Assembly (NCBI RefSeq): GCF_031157255.1
Contig: NZ_JAVIFX010000020.1
Location: 1 to 64,000, forward strand
Direction of reading: 5' to 3'
From: Bradyrhizobium sp. LHD-71
GTDB lineage: Bacteria; Pseudomonadota; Alphaproteobacteria; Rhizobiales; Xanthobacteraceae
DNA: 64,000 nucleotides
Part shown: positions 25,032 through 33,851 of the stretch, in pieces
Layout of the letters: each line of letters begins with the position of its first letter
Numbering within the stretch: the first letter of the stretch is position 1
The notes under the pieces: generated by a model
The model's database searches: none
What the model was told of the DNA's origin: nothing
The model's input: only the letters and a program-made list of their open reading frames with translations
Position numbers and translations under genes: made by a program

Positions 25032-25200
25032 CTTCTGCTTGTTCTTGCTGACGTTTTTCTGCCTTATGCGGCCCGCCCGCAAGGGCGTTTTGGGCCCGAA
25101 TGTCTGCAATGCGCCTGCAAGAGGTGTGGCCCGCCCGATGCTTTGCGATCATGTGCCGGGAAGTGGCACCGCGAACGGTGCTGAAAGACAGAGGGACGAT

Positions 25201-25956
25201 ATGGCCGAGGACAATATGACGAGCAGTGAGGTGCTGCGTACCGATAACCACGGCGCGGTGCGCGTCCTCACCATGAACCGGCCGGACAAGCTGAATGCGT
25301 TGAACACTGCGCTGCTCGTGGCGTTGCGCGATGCGCTTGCCTCGGCGGATCAGGACGATGCAGTGCGCGCGCTGGTGCTGACCGGCGAGGGCCGCGGGTT
25401 TTCGGCCGGTGCGGACCTGAGCGAGTTCCGCGGCGAGGCGACGCCGGACCAACTCAAGCGCAACGCGCTGCGCTCGAGTCTGATGTCGGGTATTCAGGTG
25501 ATGCTGCGGAGCCTGTCGAAGCCTGTGGTCGCAGCCGTGCATGGCGCGGCGATCGGCGGCGGCGCCGCCTTCGCTATCTGCTGCGACATGGTCGTGGTCG
25601 GCACCAATTTGAAGTTCGGCTACCCGGAGCTGAAGCATCACCTGACGCCGACCGGCGTGCTGACCAGCCTGCTCAAGCAAGTCGGCCCGAAGGCGGCTTT
25701 CGAAATGGTCAGCCTCGGCGCCAATTTCAGCGCCGACGACGTGCTGCGTCTCGGGCTGGCCAATCGCGTGGTGGCGCCGGAGGCGGTGCTGCCGACGGCG
25801 ATCGAGATCGCAAAGGCCTGGACCGAAAACGATGCGGCACAACTCGCGGCAACCAAGAACATGTTCTACCGGATGACCGAGCTGTCGTTTGAAGAAGGGC
25901 TGGCTCTCGGCAAGGACGTTTCGGCTGCGATGCGTGCGCGCGCCGCGGCGAAGTGA
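25201..25956 (+). CDS. Enoyl-CoA hydratase/isomerase (crotonase) family
   Basis: 251 residues starting at MAEDNMTSSE, with AGAGGGAC upstream. Oxyanion-hole blocks are GRGFSAGADLSEF and AAIGGGAAFAICCDMVV. The position of the second catalytic Glu reads FGYPELKHHLTPTG. It hydrates or isomerises an unsaturated acyl-CoA. Divergent from the MFS gene; a repeat follows its stop. Confidence 0.92.
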   Translation: MAEDNMTSSEVLRTDNHGAVRVLTMNRPDKLNALNTALLVALRDALASADQDDAVRALVLTGEGRGFSAGADLSEFRGEATPDQLKRNALRSSLMSGIQVMLRSLSKPVVAAVHGAAIGGGAAFAICCDMVVVGTNLKFGYPELKHHLTPTGVLTSLLKQVGPKAAFEMVSLGANFSADDVLRLGLANRVVAPEAVLPTAIEIAKAWTENDAAQLAATKNMFYRMTELSFEEGLALGKDVSAAMRARAAAK

Positions 25957-25968
25957 GTGAACAATCGG

Positions 25969-26023
25969 CGTCATTGCGAGCGAAGCGAAGCCGTTCTTCG
26001 AGCGGCTATGCCTCGCAATGACG
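25969..26023. repeat. Palindromic interspersed repeat, copy 2
   Basis: Ends CGTCATTGCGAG and CTCGCAATGACG in inverse orientation around GAAGCCGTTCTTCGAGCGGC-type inner sequence. It lies between the convergent crotonase and LysR genes and touches the LysR stop, so it may serve as a bidirectional transcript end. Confidence 0.88.
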
Positions 26024-26024
26024 C

Positions 26025-26969
26025 TTACTGCGTCGCAAACCGCCGCCAGACGCCGTCGGTGACGAGCTTGTTCACCTCCGCCACCACTGTCCGGCGCAGC
26101 TCGTTCGGCAGCCGGTGCGCGCGGCGCTCGCGCAGCATCGCCACCGCCACGGTTGAGACCAGCGCCGGCCGCTCGATCACGCGCACCTTCAGTTCGCCGC
26201 GCGTGACTTCCTCGTGCACCGCCGCGTAGGCGAGGATCGTGCAGCCGAGGCCGTTCTTCACCATCGCCTTCGCCAGCGTCACGCTGTCGACTTCCAGGCG
26301 CACCCGCAGGCGGACGCCGTGCTGGATCGCCGCCTGCTCGGCGATGCGGCGGTTGTTGTGCGGCAGGCCGGGCATGATCAGCGGCATGTCGGCGAGGTCG
26401 CGAATGCGGCAGGTGCCGATCTGAGGCTTGCCGCGCCGCGGCCGGCCCGGATGGTCGGGCGGTTCGACGACCACCATGTGCTCGTGCATGATGACTTCGC
26501 TTTCCAGCGCATCCATCGCCGGCGGATTGTAGAGCACCGCGACGTCGACGCGGCCGTCTAGGAGCCACTCCTGCAGCAGGTTGCTGATGCCGTCGCGGAC
26601 ATGCAGCGCCACCAGCGGCCAGTCACGCTGGAATGTGCGCACGATCGGCGACGCCAGCAGCAGGCCCGCCGCGGGCGGCAGACCAAGCGATACGTGCCCG
26701 GAGATCGCGTTCGCATTGGCCCTGACTTCGTCGCCGGTGTTGCGCAACAGGTGGATCATCTGCTCGGCACGTTCGAGCAGAACCGAGCCGGCGCCGGTGA
26801 GCCGGACGCCGCGTCCGTGTCGCACCAGGAGGTCGACCCCGAGTTCCTGTTCGAGCTTGCGGATCTGCCGGCTCAGCGCCGGCTGGGCAACGCGCAGTTC
26901 CTTGGCTGCGAGGCTGAAGCTTCCCGCAGTGGCGACCTGGGCGAAATAGCGGATTTCCCGGAAGTCCAT
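26025..26969 (-). CDS. LysR family transcriptional regulator
   Basis: 314 residues. The HTH is FSLAAKELRVAQPALSRQIRKLE at the N-terminus, and the effector domain spans about residues 90-300. It is divergent from the Bug receptor gene at 27158, with 188 bp between. It most likely regulates the Bug-hydrolase-SDR operon in response to its substrate. Resembles nitrogen-assimilation (Nac/Cbl-like) LysR proteins in general layout, but no specific assignment is possible. Confidence 0.93.
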   Translation of the reverse strand: MDFREIRYFAQVATAGSFSLAAKELRVAQPALSRQIRKLEQELGVDLLVRHGRGVRLTGAGSVLLERAEQMIHLLRNTGDEVRANANAISGHVSLGLPPAAGLLLASPIVRTFQRDWPLVALHVRDGISNLLQEWLLDGRVDVAVLYNPPAMDALESEVIMHEHMVVVEPPDHPGRPRRGKPQIGTCRIRDLADMPLIMPGLPHNNRRIAEQAAIQHGVRLRVRLEVDSVTLAKAMVKNGLGCTILAYAAVHEEVTRGELKVRVIERPALVSTVAVAMLRERRAHRLPNELRRTVVAEVNKLVTDGVWRRFATQ

Positions 26970-27157
26970 TCTGTGGTCCTATGCCGTTCCGGCATAGGAA
27001 GCCATTGCACAAAGGTTTTTGTCAACGGCATGCCCGGTAGCCGAAAATGGAAGCGCCAATCGCCGGCGCTGCAACGACCGGTTTTTCACAAGCGACCGGT
27101 TTCCATAGGCGAGCGAAACGACGCCATTCTTCGAATGGCCATAGGGAGATTTTTGCA

Positions 27158-28126
27158 ATGTTGAAGTTGTCACGCCTTGCGTGGCTCTGTCTCGCCGCAG
27201 TGCTGCTGCCGGCGATGGGTTTCGCCCAGGACTATCCCACGCGCCCGATCAAGCTGATCGTACCGTTCCCGGCCGGGGGGCCTGCCGACACCATCGCGCG
27301 CGTGTATGCCCAGCGCATGCAGGAGCTCCTCGGTCAACCGGTCATTATCGACAACCGTGGCGGTGCGGGCGGCATCACCGGTGTCGACGCGGTCGCCAAG
27401 GCGGAGCCGAACGGCTACACCATCGGCATTTCAAGTCCTGGCGCGCTGGCGATCAATCCAAGCGCGCAAACCAGCATGCCCTACAATGTCCAGAAGGATC
27501 TGGCGCCGATCGGCCTGGTCGTGCGGGTGCCCGAAATCCTGGTCGTTGCGCCGAACGTGAAGGCCTCGACGGTCGCGGAGCTCTTGGCGCTCAGCAAGGC
27601 CCAGGACATCAACTTCGCATCCACGGGCGCGGGCAGCATGCCGCACCTTGCGGCCGAGCTGTTCAAGCTGAAATCCGGGGTGAAGTCGCAGCATGTGCCC
27701 TATCGCGGCGCGGCGCCTGCCGTGAACGATCTGCTGGGCAGCCAAGTGCAGTGGATGTTCGCCGACATTCCGGTGCTGCTGCCGCATGTGAAAGCCGGCA
27801 CATTCAAGGCGCTCGGCATCGGCTCCACCAAGCGGTCGCCGGCGCTGCCTGACCTGAAGACGTTTGCCGAGCAGGGGCTGCCGGACGTTCTCGCCGACAA
27901 CTGGTACGGGTTGATCGCGCCGGCCGGTACACCGAAGGATATCATTGCCAAGCTCAATCGTGCCGCCAATGAGGCCGCGAAGTCGAAGGACGTGATCGAC
28001 AAGCTCGCCGTGCAAGGAGTCGACGCCGAGGGCTCGACGCCGGAGGCGTTTGCGAAGATGATCGACGACGAAACTAAGAAGTGGGGCGAGGTGATCCGCG
28101 CATCCGGCGTGAAGCTCGAGCTATAG
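27158..28126 (+). CDS. Bug family tripartite tricarboxylate transporter substrate-binding protein
   Basis: 322 residues from MLKLSRLAWLCLAAVLLPAM, a Sec signal peptide cleaved after GFA; AGGGAG is upstream. The mature part has DYPTRPIKLIVPFPAGGPAD, QPVIIDNRGGAGGITGVDAV and VPYRGAAPAVNDLLGSQVQ, all Bug/TctC landmarks. A periplasmic receptor for an unknown organic compound, without TctAB in the window. It leads an operon with an alpha/beta hydrolase-fold protein and an SDR. Confidence 0.93.
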   Translation: MLKLSRLAWLCLAAVLLPAMGFAQDYPTRPIKLIVPFPAGGPADTIARVYAQRMQELLGQPVIIDNRGGAGGITGVDAVAKAEPNGYTIGISSPGALAINPSAQTSMPYNVQKDLAPIGLVVRVPEILVVAPNVKASTVAELLALSKAQDINFASTGAGSMPHLAAELFKLKSGVKSQHVPYRGAAPAVNDLLGSQVQWMFADIPVLLPHVKAGTFKALGIGSTKRSPALPDLKTFAEQGLPDVLADNWYGLIAPAGTPKDIIAKLNRAANEAAKSKDVIDKLAVQGVDAEGSTPEAFAKMIDDETKKWGEVIRASGVKLEL

Positions 28127-28137
28127 GCGTTCAACGA

Positions 28138-28947
28138 ATGGCAAGCTGGCATCAGGGAGCGGTCAAGCTCCGTTACACCGTCGATGGAACGACGGGACCA
28201 AGCCTCGTGCTGTTGCACGAACTCGGCGGCAGTATGGACAGCTGGGACGGCGTCGTCCCAGCCTTCGAGAAGGACTTTCGCGTCCTGCGCTACGACCTGC
28301 GCGGTGCGGGTCAGTCCGAAGTGCCGCCGGCCGAGTATTCCGTCGAAAACGGTCATCTCGCCGACCTGTTGGAGCTGTTGAAGGCGACCGGCCTCAAGCC
28401 GCCGTATCACTTCGTCGGCGCGGCAGCCGGTGCGATGATCGCGGTGACGTTCGCGCTGAAATACCCGGACGAGGTCGCGTCGCTCACGCTGCTGGCGGCT
28501 GCGCTCGGCGTCACCGATCCGGCGCGTAAGCAGGAGATGTTCGACCGCACCAAGCTCGCCATGGAGAAGGGCATGGCGGTCGTTACCGACGCCGCACTGT
28601 TGAAATCCTATCCTGAGGTCGTGCGCCACGACAAAGCCAGGTTCGAGCGCTTCCGCGACACGATGCTCAGGTCCGATCCGCGCGGCTGGGCCTATTGCAA
28701 CTATGCGCTGATCAATGCGCATCTTGAGGATCGCCTGGGTGAGCTCAGGGTGCCGGTGCAGTTTCTCGCCGGCACGCATGATCCGCTGCGGACGCCAGCG
28801 ATCATCAAGGTGCTGGCGGACAAGGCGAAGGACGCAGGGTTCGAGGAGATCGACAGCGGTCACTTCATGCATGTGCAGACGCCCGCGCTCGTTGCGGCCA
28901 AGGCCAGATCGTGGATCGATGCTCACGCGCCCGCGGGAGCAAAGTAG
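28138..28947 (+). CDS. Alpha/beta hydrolase-fold protein lacking the nucleophile Ser
   Basis: 269 residues from MASWHQG. Fold markers: SLVLLHELGGSMDSWDGV, VLRYDLRGAGQSE, VQFLAGTHDPLRTP with acid Asp, and DSGHFMHVQTP with His. The nucleophile elbow reads HFVGAAAGAMIAVTFAL where active members have G-x-S-x-G, so Ser is replaced by Ala (codon GCA). The Asp and His are kept. It may be an inactive binding protein or use a different mechanism. Eleven bp after the Bug gene and directly adjacent to the SDR gene. Confidence 0.85.
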   Translation: MASWHQGAVKLRYTVDGTTGPSLVLLHELGGSMDSWDGVVPAFEKDFRVLRYDLRGAGQSEVPPAEYSVENGHLADLLELLKATGLKPPYHFVGAAAGAMIAVTFALKYPDEVASLTLLAAALGVTDPARKQEMFDRTKLAMEKGMAVVTDAALLKSYPEVVRHDKARFERFRDTMLRSDPRGWAYCNYALINAHLEDRLGELRVPVQFLAGTHDPLRTPAIIKVLADKAKDAGFEEIDSGHFMHVQTPALVAAKARSWIDAHAPAGAK

Positions 28948-29748
28948 ATGGCCGGACGTCTGCAGGGAAAGACCGCGCTGATCGTCGGCGCGGGATGCGT
29001 CGGGCCGGGCTGGGGCAACGGCCGCGCTGCCTGCGTACTGTTCGCGCAGGAAGGCGCCAAGGTCTTCGCTGTCGACCGCGACATGGCGCCCATGGAAGAG
29101 ACCGTCGCGCGGGTGAGGGAGGCCGGCGGCGAGATCGCCACGCACCTGTGCGACGTGACGCAGCAAGCGTCCGTCGCGGCAATGGTGCAGGCCTGCAAGG
29201 AGAGGTTCGGCCGTATCGACGCGCTGGTGAACAATGTCGGCGGCTCGGCGCCGGGCGGTCCGGTGGAGATGGCCGAGGAAGCCTGGGATGCACAGATCGA
29301 CCTCAACCTGAAGAGCATCTTCCTCACCTGCAAGCATGTCATTCCGGTGATGGAGGCGCAGGGCGGCGGCTCGATCATCAACACCGCGTCCGCTTCCGGC
29401 ATCCGCTGGACGGGTGCCGCACAGGTCGCCTATGCCGCGTCGAAGGCCGGCGTGATCCAGTTCTCGAAGGTCGTCGCCGTGCAATATGCGCCGAAGAACA
29501 TCCGCGTGAACACGATCGTGCCCGGTCAGCTGCACACGCCGATGGTCGAGGTGCGGCTGGCGAAGACCCGCGCCGGCGGCGACGTGGAGAAGCTCCTGGC
29601 GCAGCGTCAGGCGCGGATTCCGCTCGGCTTCATGGGCGACGGCCGCGACACCGCCAACGCCGCCCTCTATCTCGCCTCTGATGAATCGCGCTGGGTGACC
29701 GGCACGGAGATCGTGCTCGACGGCGGCATGAGCGCAAGGTGTGACTGA
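28948..29748 (+). CDS. Short-chain dehydrogenase/reductase
   Basis: 266 residues. The cofactor site is ALIVGAGCVGPGWGNGRAA, an expanded TGxxxGxG loop. NNVG is the structural motif, Ser is in TASASG, and the catalytic YAASK follows. The C-terminal end IVLDGGMSARCD is typical. NAD(P)-dependent oxidation or reduction of an unknown substrate. It starts right after the hydrolase stop and closes the Bug operon. Confidence 0.92.
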   Translation: MAGRLQGKTALIVGAGCVGPGWGNGRAACVLFAQEGAKVFAVDRDMAPMEETVARVREAGGEIATHLCDVTQQASVAAMVQACKERFGRIDALVNNVGGSAPGGPVEMAEEAWDAQIDLNLKSIFLTCKHVIPVMEAQGGGSIINTASASGIRWTGAAQVAYAASKAGVIQFSKVVAVQYAPKNIRVNTIVPGQLHTPMVEVRLAKTRAGGDVEKLLAQRQARIPLGFMGDGRDTANAALYLASDESRWVTGTEIVLDGGMSARCD

Positions 29749-30075
29749 TCCGGCCGTCGCCGCAGCCTTTGACCTGCAGTCCGCATAAGCGAAGCGCGAT
29801 GCGGGGGCTGACTCTCCGCAGGCCCCCGGGGTCGCTTCGCTCGCCGTAGCCGTTCGAAGAACGGCGTCGCTTCGCTCGCCTATGGCTACGCCTAAAGCAT
29901 GATGAGTGTAGGTTGAATGCCGAGACCACAAAATACTCGGCGTCATCCCTGCGAAACGCAGGGATCCGACAGCGATTGATCTCTGACGCTCTGCAATATG
30001 TGTCCTCGCTTTCGCGAGGACACACCGAGAGTGTGGTTACGACCTAACCTAATCTGATTTCATCACGCTTCAGCC
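29749..30075. repeat. Intergenic mosaic of palindromic repeats
   Basis: No gene is visible. The segment holds two partial copies of the CGTCGCTTCGCTCGC repeat type (about 29830-29895), a 9-bp hairpin ATCCCTGCG/CGCAGGGAT at 29945-29965, and a 10-bp hairpin GTGTCCTCGC/GCGAGGACAC at 30000-30023. It separates the convergent SDR and sigma factor genes and may end both transcripts. Confidence 0.8.
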
Positions 30076-30963
30076 CTAATGCAGCGAGGGCGTGGCCGGT
30101 CCTGCGCTTACATGCTTCAGCTTGTCCGGATTGCGTACCACGTAGATCGCCGTGATCTGTCCGTCGTCGATCTCGAACGCCATGGTCTGCTGGACTTCGC
30201 CGTTCTCGGCCATGACGAGGCCGGGCAGGCCGTCGACGGTTTCGGCGCGACACGTGAACCCCGGTACCCCAAATCCCTTTTGTGTGACGCCAGCGACGAA
30301 GCGCGCGACGTTGAGGTCGCCGTGGATCGGATGGAGCGCGGCGATCCGCTTGCCGCCGCCGTCCGAGTAGAGAACCACATCCTTTGCCAGCAGGGCCTGC
30401 AACGTCCCGACTTCGCCTGTGCGTGATGCATCGAAGAACGCCTTGGCTATGTCGGCGCCCTGCGATGGCGAGACGGGAAAGCGCGGCTTTGCCGAGCGCA
30501 CATGCTCGCGGGCGCGGCTAGCGAGTTGGCGGCAGGCTGCGGCATCGCGGTCGATCGCTTGCGCGACGACGTCGAAGTTCTGGCCGAATACATCGTGCAG
30601 CAGGAAAGCAGCGCGCTCCAGCGGTGACAGGCGCTCCAGCGCCATCATCAGCGTCAGCGTGATGTCGTCGGCCTGGTCGTCGTCGTTCGGCTCGATCATC
30701 GGTTCAGGCACCCACGGGCCGATATACGTTTCGCGCTTGACGCGTGCAGATTTCAGGTGGTCGAGACAGAGCCGCGTTACCGTCTTCGACAGAAACGCCG
30801 ACGCATCGGTGACGGCGCTGCGGTCCGCGCCATGCCAGCGCAGGTAGGCGTCCTGCACGATGTCCTCCGCCTCCGCGACCGAGCCCAGCATGCGATAAGC
30901 GATGCGGGTCAGTCGCGGGCGCAGGGGCGCAAACGTCGCGGCGGCGTCGTCAGGCCGCTGCAT
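30076..30963 (-). CDS. ECF sigma factor of the ECF41 group with SnoaL-like C-terminal domain
   Basis: 295 residues. Sigma region 2 has AYRMLGSVAEAEDIVQDAYL and region 4 has LSPLERAAFLLHDVFGQNFD. The C-terminal extension of about 110 residues is SnoaL-like and carries the two ECF41 signatures, a DGGGK motif (YSDGGGKRIAAL) and NPDKL (VVRNPDKLKH). In this group the extension regulates the sigma factor in place of an anti-sigma protein. It overlaps the AhpD-like gene by 14 bp, its usual partner and target. Confidence 0.93.
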   Translation of the reverse strand: MQRPDDAAATFAPLRPRLTRIAYRMLGSVAEAEDIVQDAYLRWHGADRSAVTDASAFLSKTVTRLCLDHLKSARVKRETYIGPWVPEPMIEPNDDDQADDITLTLMMALERLSPLERAAFLLHDVFGQNFDVVAQAIDRDAAACRQLASRAREHVRSAKPRFPVSPSQGADIAKAFFDASRTGEVGTLQALLAKDVVLYSDGGGKRIAALHPIHGDLNVARFVAGVTQKGFGVPGFTCRAETVDGLPGLVMAENGEVQQTMAFEIDDGQITAIYVVRNPDKLKHVSAGPATPSLH

Positions 30964-31414
30964 TCTTTGCCTTCATCGGATGAACAGCGCGAAAAGCGAC
31001 GTTAACCCTGTTCCAGGCGTTGATCACGTTGACGAGCAGCGTCAATTCCACCATTTCCTCCTCGGTGAAGCTGGCTTTCAGCGCTTGATAGACATCATCC
31101 GGTACGTCGGCGGTTTCAGAAAGCCGCGTCAGCGCTTCTGTCCAGGCGAGCGCCGCCCGTTCGCGCTCGGTGTAGAGCGGCGATTCGCGCCAGGCGTTGA
31201 GCAGGTAGAGGCGCTCTTCGATTTCGCCGGCTGCGCGCGCATCGCGCGTATGCATATGCAGGCAGAACGCACAGCCATTGATTTGCGACGCACGGGTCTT
31301 CACCAATTCCTGCAGGCTGTGTTCGAGCCCGGAATTGTCGACGCGGTTCTGCAGGTCCAGCATTGCCTTCAACACACCTGGAGCCGCCTTGTGCGGGTCA
31401 AGTCTCGGTTTCAT
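30950..31414 (-). CDS. Carboxymuconolactone decarboxylase/AhpD-like protein
   Basis: 154 residues with the redox motif NGCAFCLHMHTRDAR (CxxC followed by His), as in AhpD peroxidase partners. Family members act in peroxide or thiol redox reactions. It is the standard neighbour and target gene of ECF41 sigma factors. A matching ECF41-type promoter lies 45-70 bp upstream, and the sigma gene follows with overlapping frames, so the unit is likely autoregulated. Confidence 0.92.
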   Translation of the reverse strand: MKPRLDPHKAAPGVLKAMLDLQNRVDNSGLEHSLQELVKTRASQINGCAFCLHMHTRDARAAGEIEERLYLLNAWRESPLYTERERAALAWTEALTRLSETADVPDDVYQALKASFTEEEMVELTLLVNVINAWNRVNVAFRAVHPMKAKNAAA

Positions 31415-31458
31415 GTCAAACTCCTAGATGGACCGGCCTCGGGGCCGTATGCATCCAA

Positions 31459-31484
31459 GACGAGCGAACTCCGGCCGTGTGACA
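31459..31484 (-). promoter_or_regulatory. ECF41-type promoter
   Basis: On the minus strand TGTCACA (31484-31478) is followed after 15 bases by CGTC (31462-31459). This matches the published ECF41 consensus of TGTCACA and CGTC with a spacer of about 16. It faces the AhpD-like and sigma factor genes. Confidence 0.82.
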
Positions 31485-31657
31485 TGGGGAACCGAAGATT
31501 TTCTCGCAAGTCCGATTTGGACGGCATTGCGTGCAATGAGCGCATGAGTCCCGTGCAGCCACGCTCGATTGCGGGCGCGGTTCGGCAAAGCTAAGGTTCC
31601 TTCCAGAACAAAATGATAGCCTCAGAGTTGCGGGCTCATCGGAGGGCGCTTCAGGTC

Positions 31658-32719
31658 ATGGCCTCGGTCATTCCAGACGGCATCGACTGCGATCTGCATC
31701 CCGCGCTGCCCGGCATCCACAACCTGCTTCCCTATCTTAGCGACTATTGGAGCGACCAGGTCACCAATCGCGGCATGGTTGATCTGGTGTCGGCCTCCTA
31801 TCCGCTCAATTCGCCGATCACGGCGCGGCCCGACTGGCGGCCGAAGGCGGGCAAGGCCGGCTCCGTGGTCGCCGAGCTGACCAGGCATGCGCTCGATCCC
31901 TATGGCACCAGGTTCGGCATCTGCAACCCGCTCTATGGCGTGCAGATGGTGTTCTCTGAGGACATGGCGACGGCGTTCTGTTCCGCGCTGAACGACTGGC
32001 TGGCAAAGGAATGGTTGGACAAGGATGCGCGCCTGCGCGGTTCGATCGTGATCCCGGTGCAAAGCACCGAGAAGGCCGTCGTCGAAATCGAGCGTTGCGC
32101 GGCGGACAGGCGGTTCGTGCAGGTGCTGATGCTGGTGTCCAACGACAACCCGCTCGGCCGACGCGTCTATTGGCCGATCTACGAAGCCTGCGAGCGGCAC
32201 GGGCTTGCGCTCGGTGTGCACGCAGGCAGCAACTACCACAATGCCCCGCTCGCCGTCGGCTGGGGTTCCTATCACACCGAGGATTACGTCGGCCAAGCCC
32301 AAGCGTTTCAAACCCAGTTGACCAGCCTGATCGTCGAGGGGGTGTTCGCGAAGTATCCGAACCTGAAGGTGGTGATGCTCGAGTCCGGCTTCACCTGGCT
32401 TCCGACCTATCTTTGGCGACTGCAGAAGTTCTGGCGCGGCGTGCGCATGGAAACGCCCTGGGTGGACCGGGCGCCGCAGGAAATTGTGCGGAGCAACGTC
32501 CGTTTTTCGCTGCAGCCGATCGACGCCCCGCCGGACCCCGCGATGCTGGAGCGCGTTATTGACCATATGCAGTCCGACGAATTGCTTCTATTCTCGACAG
32601 ATTATCCGCATTGGCAATTCGACGGCGAAAGGGTGCTGCCGGAAGGGATTTCTTCGGACTTGGTGCGCAAGATCATGATCGACAACCCGCTTGCGACCTA
32701 TCCGCGCCTGAACGCTTGA
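31658..32719 (+). CDS. Amidohydrolase family 2 protein
   Basis: 353 residues from MASVIPDGIDCDLHPALPG, with GGAGGG upstream. The N-terminal metal motif is DCDLHP in place of DxHxH. GLALGVHAGSNYHNAP supplies the next His, VVMLESGFTWLP the Glu region, and LLFSTDYPHWQFD the catalytic Asp. This is the ACMSD/2-pyrone-like amidohydrolase group, which hydrolyses or decarboxylates ring-derived acids. It begins an operon with a paralog, a Rieske protein and a TIGR03084-like protein. Confidence 0.88.
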   Translation: MASVIPDGIDCDLHPALPGIHNLLPYLSDYWSDQVTNRGMVDLVSASYPLNSPITARPDWRPKAGKAGSVVAELTRHALDPYGTRFGICNPLYGVQMVFSEDMATAFCSALNDWLAKEWLDKDARLRGSIVIPVQSTEKAVVEIERCAADRRFVQVLMLVSNDNPLGRRVYWPIYEACERHGLALGVHAGSNYHNAPLAVGWGSYHTEDYVGQAQAFQTQLTSLIVEGVFAKYPNLKVVMLESGFTWLPTYLWRLQKFWRGVRMETPWVDRAPQEIVRSNVRFSLQPIDAPPDPAMLERVIDHMQSDELLLFSTDYPHWQFDGERVLPEGISSDLVRKIMIDNPLATYPRLNA

Positions 32720-32741
32720 ATTCCTGCTGAAGGAGACCGCC

Positions 32742-33851
32742 ATGAACATGCAGTTTCGACCCGGCGAGCAGAAGGGCACCGAGGCGGTCGTCAAGCAGGC
32801 CATCGCCGACTGTGACATCCACCCGACGCGTAAGGACCCGAAGGGCCTTTATCCATATCTGGAGAAGCGCTGGCGCGACCACCTCGATGCCTATGGCGCG
32901 CTTGTGTACCAGGGCATGGTCGTTGGCCCGCTTTATCCGAAGGGCCAGCCGAACGCTTCGCGCCGCGATGCGGTTCCGCCGGAAGGAGGCGTGCAGGGTT
33001 CGTCGCTGAAGTTCATGCAGCAGCAGCATCTTGATCCGAACAATGTCGCGCTCGGCATCATGTGCCCGCTCAGTCTGCAGGGTTTTCGCAACCTCGACCT
33101 CGGCGCGGCCCTGGCACGGGCGACCAATGACTGGCAGGTCGCTGAGTGGTCCGGCCAGGACAGCCGTCTGCGTGCATCCGTGGTTGTCGCCAACGAGGAT
33201 GGTGAAGCCTCGGCGCGGGAAATTCGAGCGCGCGCCGGCGACAAGAACTTTGCGCAAGTGCTGTTGATGAGCCGCAACACCGAGCCGCTAGGTCAGCGCC
33301 GCTACTGGCCGATCTATCAGGCCGCGGAAGAGGCCGGATTGCCGATCGGCATTCACGCCTTCGGCAACAGCGGCCACCCGATCACGCCGGGCGGTTGGCC
33401 GAGCTATTACATCGAGGAGATGGTCGGCCATTCGCAGTGCCAGCAGTCGGCGCTCGCGAGCCTGGTGCTGGAAGGCGTCTTCGAGCGCTTCCCCCGGCTG
33501 AAGGTGATCTCGATCGAGGCCGGCTTCGGCTGGGCGCCGTCGCTTGCGTGGCGGCTGGACAAGCATTTCGACCGGCTGCGCAGCGAGCTGCCGCATCTGA
33601 AGAAGAAGCCTTCCGAGTACATCCGCGAGCATGTGTGGTGGTCGACCCAGCCGATGGAAGAGCCGGATGAACGCCAGCATCTGCTCGACGTGATCGAGTG
33701 GATCGGCTGGGATCGTTTGATGTTCGCCACCGACTATCCGCACTGGGATTTTGACGAACCGTCCCGCGTGCTTCCCGCCGGCGTCTCCAAGGAGAACCGC
33801 GACGCCTTCTTCCTTGGCAATGCGCGCCAGGTGTTCGGGATCGCCGCATGA
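32742..33851 (+). CDS. Amidohydrolase family 2 protein, paralog
   Basis: 369 residues; GAAGGAGA precedes the ATG. Same layout as the gene before it: ADCDIHPTRKDP, LPIGIHAFGNSGHP, KVISIEAGFGWAPSLAWRLD and MFATDYPHWDFDEPSRVLPAG. The two share the TDYPHW motif and overall length, so they are tandem paralogs that may form a heteromer. Its stop overlaps the Rieske gene start (ATGA). Confidence 0.88.
   Translation: MNMQFRPGEQKGTEAVVKQAIADCDIHPTRKDPKGLYPYLEKRWRDHLDAYGALVYQGMVVGPLYPKGQPNASRRDAVPPEGGVQGSSLKFMQQQHLDPNNVALGIMCPLSLQGFRNLDLGAALARATNDWQVAEWSGQDSRLRASVVVANEDGEASAREIRARAGDKNFAQVLLMSRNTEPLGQRRYWPIYQAAEEAGLPIGIHAFGNSGHPITPGGWPSYYIEEMVGHSQCQQSALASLVLEGVFERFPRLKVISIEAGFGWAPSLAWRLDKHFDRLRSELPHLKKKPSEYIREHVWWSTQPMEEPDERQHLLDVIEWIGWDRLMFATDYPHWDFDEPSRVLPAGVSKENRDAFFLGNARQVFGIAA

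Noticed and set aside
25003..26568. 521-codon minus-strand frame spanning a crotonase gene and a repeat
   Set aside because: It crosses the interspersed repeat and the crotonase gene in antisense, with no recognisable domain.
27700..29946. 748-codon open frame on the minus strand
   Set aside because: Antisense to the Bug, hydrolase and SDR genes, all of which have clear family motifs; composition is typical of a frame shadow.
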